Part shown: piece after piece, positions 60,574 through 64,000 of the stretch
Layout of the letters: each line of letters begins with the position of its first letter
Position numbering within the stretch: the stretch's first letter is position 1
Source: Gossypium raimondii
Lineage: Eukaryota; Streptophyta; Magnoliopsida; Malvales; Malvaceae
Direction: 5' to 3'
NCBI RefSeq assembly: GCF_025698545.1
Contig: NC_068567.1
Location: 58,347,371 to 58,411,370, forward strand
DNA length: 64,000 nt
Notes under the pieces: generated by a model
Databases searched by the model: none
Seen by the model: only the letters and a program-made list of their open reading frames with translations
What the model was told of the DNA's origin: nothing
Program-made: the position numbers and the translations under genes

Positions 60574-62469
60574 GCTACTACAACTCATTGACTTGAAAGA
60601 AGCGAGTCGACTTAATTGGGGATCAACCGTGTTGACCACATTGTATTGAGAGATGTGTCGAGCGACACAACCACAAAACATTAAAATCGGTGGTTGCATA
60701 CTCCTTATACAATCTTGGGCATGGTACCAACTACTATTTTTATGTCCTCGAGTTGACGCCCCTTATACTTTCCCACTTGTAATAAGGTAAAATTCATTTG
60801 ATAATATTGTTATCATAATATTTTTTAAATAATTTATTATTTGAATAGGTGGAACAATCACACGTGTCATGTAGGACTATCGGAGGAGCTCGAAGATATC
60901 TAGCTACTGTTAGATCAATGATCGGAACCTGAGGTTAGTTTTTTAAATTTTCAATTATATATCTAAGGATTTGGAATTTAATATCATGTAGATAATAAAA
61001 TTTATTATTTTGTACTATAGTTTGAATGGATGTCATACGCCGATATGAGAATTCAAGCATGCATCTCGACCAAATTTTTGGCAAATCCCAATATCTGGCA
61101 CGTAAAGATGTCATTGATAGTTTACGCGACAGTGGAGATGAACGAATCCAATCGAGTGATGTGGCAGTTCGAGTTTAGGCAAATTATTTTGCCATCACCC
61201 CAAGACATTAGACCACTGCACAAGGTTGATTTGCAGGGGAAACTCGACAAAGATTGGCCAAAATTCCAAGGGTAATTTATCAACATTTGGGAGCATAGAC
61301 ATGATTTCTTACCTAGTCTCGAACCATTTCTCGCTCCAAAATTGACGACCTTTCTGGATTACATGTCATGGTTCAGACACCACGGCAAGTCATATTTTTT
61401 GTCCGAGGAGGCAAGGACTAGGTAATACCATACTATGAGACCAAAACTACCCCACAGAAATCCTAGGTCAAGAGTGTATGCCTCGATGGAGTCATCATCA
61501 ACTTCAACCCAACACGAGGCACCGAGAGCTGCACCACCTCCCGATCAATATGGTTCATATTATTTTGGTATTTTCATTAATCCCGTTATTTTTACACAAG
61601 CATCACACTATACACCACCGTACCTTGTTTTAACACCTTATGCAAGTATGTTTTTTGCACCAACTCTGTCTCCAACACCATATTACACTCTAATACCGAC
61701 AACAACACTAACGTATCTTCCACCTACGTCCCTAACACCATACTACACGCCAATGCCGACAATACCAACGTATCCACCACCTCCGACAATTCCAACATAT
61801 TATCCGTAACCAAGTTATGCGACACCATACATTTATCCACTGATAATACCGTAAACACCCTAGGCATCACTATTCTACTAAGGTGGCTCTCTTCGCAATG
61901 ACCTATTAGTGGAACAGATGACATACAATGGCAACATAGGAGGACACTGCACTCAGCCATGGAGGAAAGAGATTAAGATGAAGTAGCTCAAGGTGAAGAC
62001 GAAGACGAAGAAAATGAAAAGCCAATACCCTAACTTGTATGAAGAAATCTATCTCACAACTAATACCCACCAAGTTGTGGCACACATTCGGCCCGACGGC
62101 ACCGATAATTTTTGCAATTAAAAGATTTTTCATATAAATAATCATTTACGTTGTTAACTTTTAATTTGCATTGTATACAATTTTTTCAAGAAAACAATGC
62201 GTTTGATATCAATAATATATACTTTTTTTCAACCTATGAAGAAATGGGAAAATTGTTTATATATCTTTGTATTTTACATCAATAATATATTAATATTTAC
62301 AATTTACAAAAAAAAAAAGAAGTAACGAATAAATGAATAAATTGTCTATGAAAAGAATGAATAAATGTGTTAATGAGGTCTTGTCCTCAATATTTCCCTC
62401 AAGTGTGAGACATGTTGGCCTCGTATGCCCTGAGTTCCTACAATAACTACATAGCCTCAGTTGGTCTGT

Positions 62470-63230
62470 CTTCTCTCAAATATCCATATTGCCACATATT
62501 CGAGTAGAAATCGGTTGGCCTTTTGGCTTGTGATGCAACGAAATGTTCAGTACCATTTTGAATGAAGCTCCCAATACAAGCGACCACATACTTTCATTTG
62601 GGACTGATGGGAATTCAGATTTCCATACGTTATACATGCATTCTAGTTTGTACATTTCGTCAACATAGCTCATGCAATCCAGTCATGTCGAGGCACATGC
62701 AGCAATTGCATGTATACAGGGAAAACGAAGTGCTTGAAATCTCTCACAATCGTAGGTCAATTATCTCAAGTATACACGGTATGCTCCCCCGATAATACCT
62801 TGGTCGGGTTTATTGAACTCTATAACCCAAAATGATAGGTTTTTGGCACGAGTAACACACTGCAAACATAGAGTTCACTCTTTTTTGCATTTTCTCTAAT
62901 TTCTTTTATCACATCCTCGCACCAAAAGTGACTACCCTGAATCTGTTCAACATATTTTTCCGCTTACTTTGGAAATAAGGCTGTCAAGCAAAAATATGCC
63001 TCTTTGACCACCGAGTTTATCGATAAATGACGCATCGCCTTCAGCATGAAATTTATACATTCCATTAGGTTAGTTTTCATCTGTTCGTATCATATACCTC
63101 CATTATACGATTGAGTATGTTGCTCGAAGGGTATGTTTTCGAGGTAATCTGCACAGTGTTCGTTGTTAACCTGCAATGTCTCCAACATTTCATGAAAACG
63201 ATGTTGGACAAGCTAGTACCCTGTTAAAGA
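62470..63230 (-). pseudogene. MULE (MuDR-type) transposase C-terminal remnant
   Basis: Minus-strand pieces read QHRFHEMLETLQVNNEHCAD, then KTNLMECINFMLKAMRHL, then a SWIM-like region (about 62680-62720, HAIAACA), then YVDEMYKLECMYNVW and KPKGQPISTRI before a stop. This is the usual order for the part of a plant MULE transposase after the catalytic domain. A splice acceptor-like TTTAACAG (63219 side) suggests an upstream exon. The catalytic DDE part is not found before the window changes character near 63400. Several stops interrupt it. It converges on the PMD pseudogene. Confidence 0.75.
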
Positions 63231-63235
63231 AAAAA

Positions 63236-64000
63236 ATAGTATGTTCATGTGTCGGTCATCGAGACTGAGCTACAAAATGCTACAGTATAAAACAGAATAG
63301 TTACAGACCTTTAACAGATAATTCGAGCCGAAAATCATTAACTTATATTATATAAATCATTCAAAGCAAATTTAAAACCTTTCCTGAGCTTAATACGAAC
63401 TTACGTAAGCTCTAAAGTTAACCTGGGATTGAACAATGACCAAATTGCAAAGTCTGAAAAGTACATGGCAAACGTTGTGACGAGATTTTCTCCATGTTGT
63501 GATGTCGTCAAACAGTATGTCACGTCACGACATCGGACTACTTGGCGTCGAGACGTCACATACTATTGGTCGACGTTGCGGCAAGGGAAAACCGACGTCG
63601 GGACAAGGAACTTGTTTTTGATAAAATTTGGCCATTTGGTACTTGCGTCAAACCAACCATCCAAATAGGTCATAAGAATGCATTTGACATCATTTAAACA
63701 TGTTCAAAACATACCAATTCCAAGCCAAAACATAATATATAATCATCTAATCAATCCACAAAACCTATATGCCACATTTGGCACCAATTCATGACAAGGA
63801 TACATGAATCAATACAAACCATTTCACCTATTTATATCAGTTCATATCACTTATCCATTCCATACAATAAGTTGGTTCATACGTACTTAACTCATTATAA
63901 TTGTCCATCCATATATCCATAGCAAGATACCAAAAACTATGAACATGAGCAAATTAACATTACCATAAGTGTTCATAATCAACCATTTCTTAAAACATGT
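63236..64000. other. Unclassified repeat-like DNA
   Basis: 63236-63410 may be upstream MULE intron. About 63430-63620 is unusually rich in CG and GACGTC/GTCGTGACG-type words for this window and resembles transposon DNA rather than a gene; the frame 63429-63668 has no recognised domain. 63670-64000 is AT-rich and unremarkable. Confidence 0.4.

Larger units (their letters stand above)
57080..62060 (+). pseudogene. Plant mobile domain (PMD, MAIN-like) pseudogene, split by a solo LTR
   Basis: Starts MTNTLIRFNDNHIS at 57080. After an intron it resumes at about 57228 (IMDMYIHNLSSRAPHVIEPY, HTFHLPC-type core as RTFHLPCSECTITL in another frame at 57385). The solo LTR 57727-60573 interrupts it. It resumes with LLQLIDLKEASRLNWGS, IKIGGCILLIQSWAWYQLLF and, after two introns (about 60786-60849 and 60936-61019), NPNIWHVKMSLIVYATVEMN. 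It ends in a Pro/Tyr/Thr-rich tail (61435-61809). PMD proteins occur as host genes (MAIN/MAIL) and as cargo of transposons. Frameshifts and stops show this copy is dead. Confidence 0.82.

Overview
This is plant nuclear DNA. The genes are intron-bearing and AT-rich, and most of the window is transposon sequence (Copia, Athila-type and chromodomain Gypsy LTR elements, a LINE, MULEs, MITEs, a plant-mobile-domain gene). The element families and host genes suggest a dicot, probably cotton (Gossypium) or another Malvaceae; that species call is an inference from recall.

Left edge (1-4720): a LINE remnant on the minus strand, cut by a Gypsy LTR end (1-201), a MITE (410-640, 10-bp TSD) and a gag-only LTR retrotransposon (1461-4614). 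Core (about 4850-49905): a tandem array of four GRAM-domain (GEM-like) genes, all on the minus strand. They are A (5449-6325), B (21796-22687), C (36390-37268) and D (39925-40816). Each has three exons of 139, 81 and 470 bp and encodes 229 aa, and they sit in related spacers. The array is swollen by insertions: a Copia element with an Athila-type deletion derivative inside it (9573-21347, between A and B); a long-TIR MULE-like element carrying a solo LTR and a decayed chromodomain Gypsy (22918-34474, between B and C); and a second gag-only element (41183-44514, upstream of D). A 3-kb segment with an unrecognised six-exon gene (coding 45417-47458) interrupts the D spacer and is bounded by a perfect 15-bp direct repeat.

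Right part: a DIVARICATA-type MYB gene (49979-53056, minus strand, two coding exons), its 5' UTR intron and AT-rich intergenic DNA with MITE-like repeats. From about 56900 there is a plant mobile domain (PMD) pseudogene split by a 2.85-kb solo LTR (57727-60573), next to a convergent MULE transposase remnant (about 62470-63230).

Four host genes look functional (GRAM A, B and C and the MYB gene). GRAM D has a damaged splice acceptor and the six-exon gene is uncharacterised. Everything else coding is transposon-derived and mostly broken. Paralogous spacers supply the empty site for several insertions, so their boundaries and order can be read directly. The most unusual structures are the gene-bearing segment with a 15-bp duplication, the truncated gag-only element joined to its own empty target site, and gag reading frames that run through the polypurine tract into the LTR. 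I saw no tRNA, rRNA or CRISPR array.
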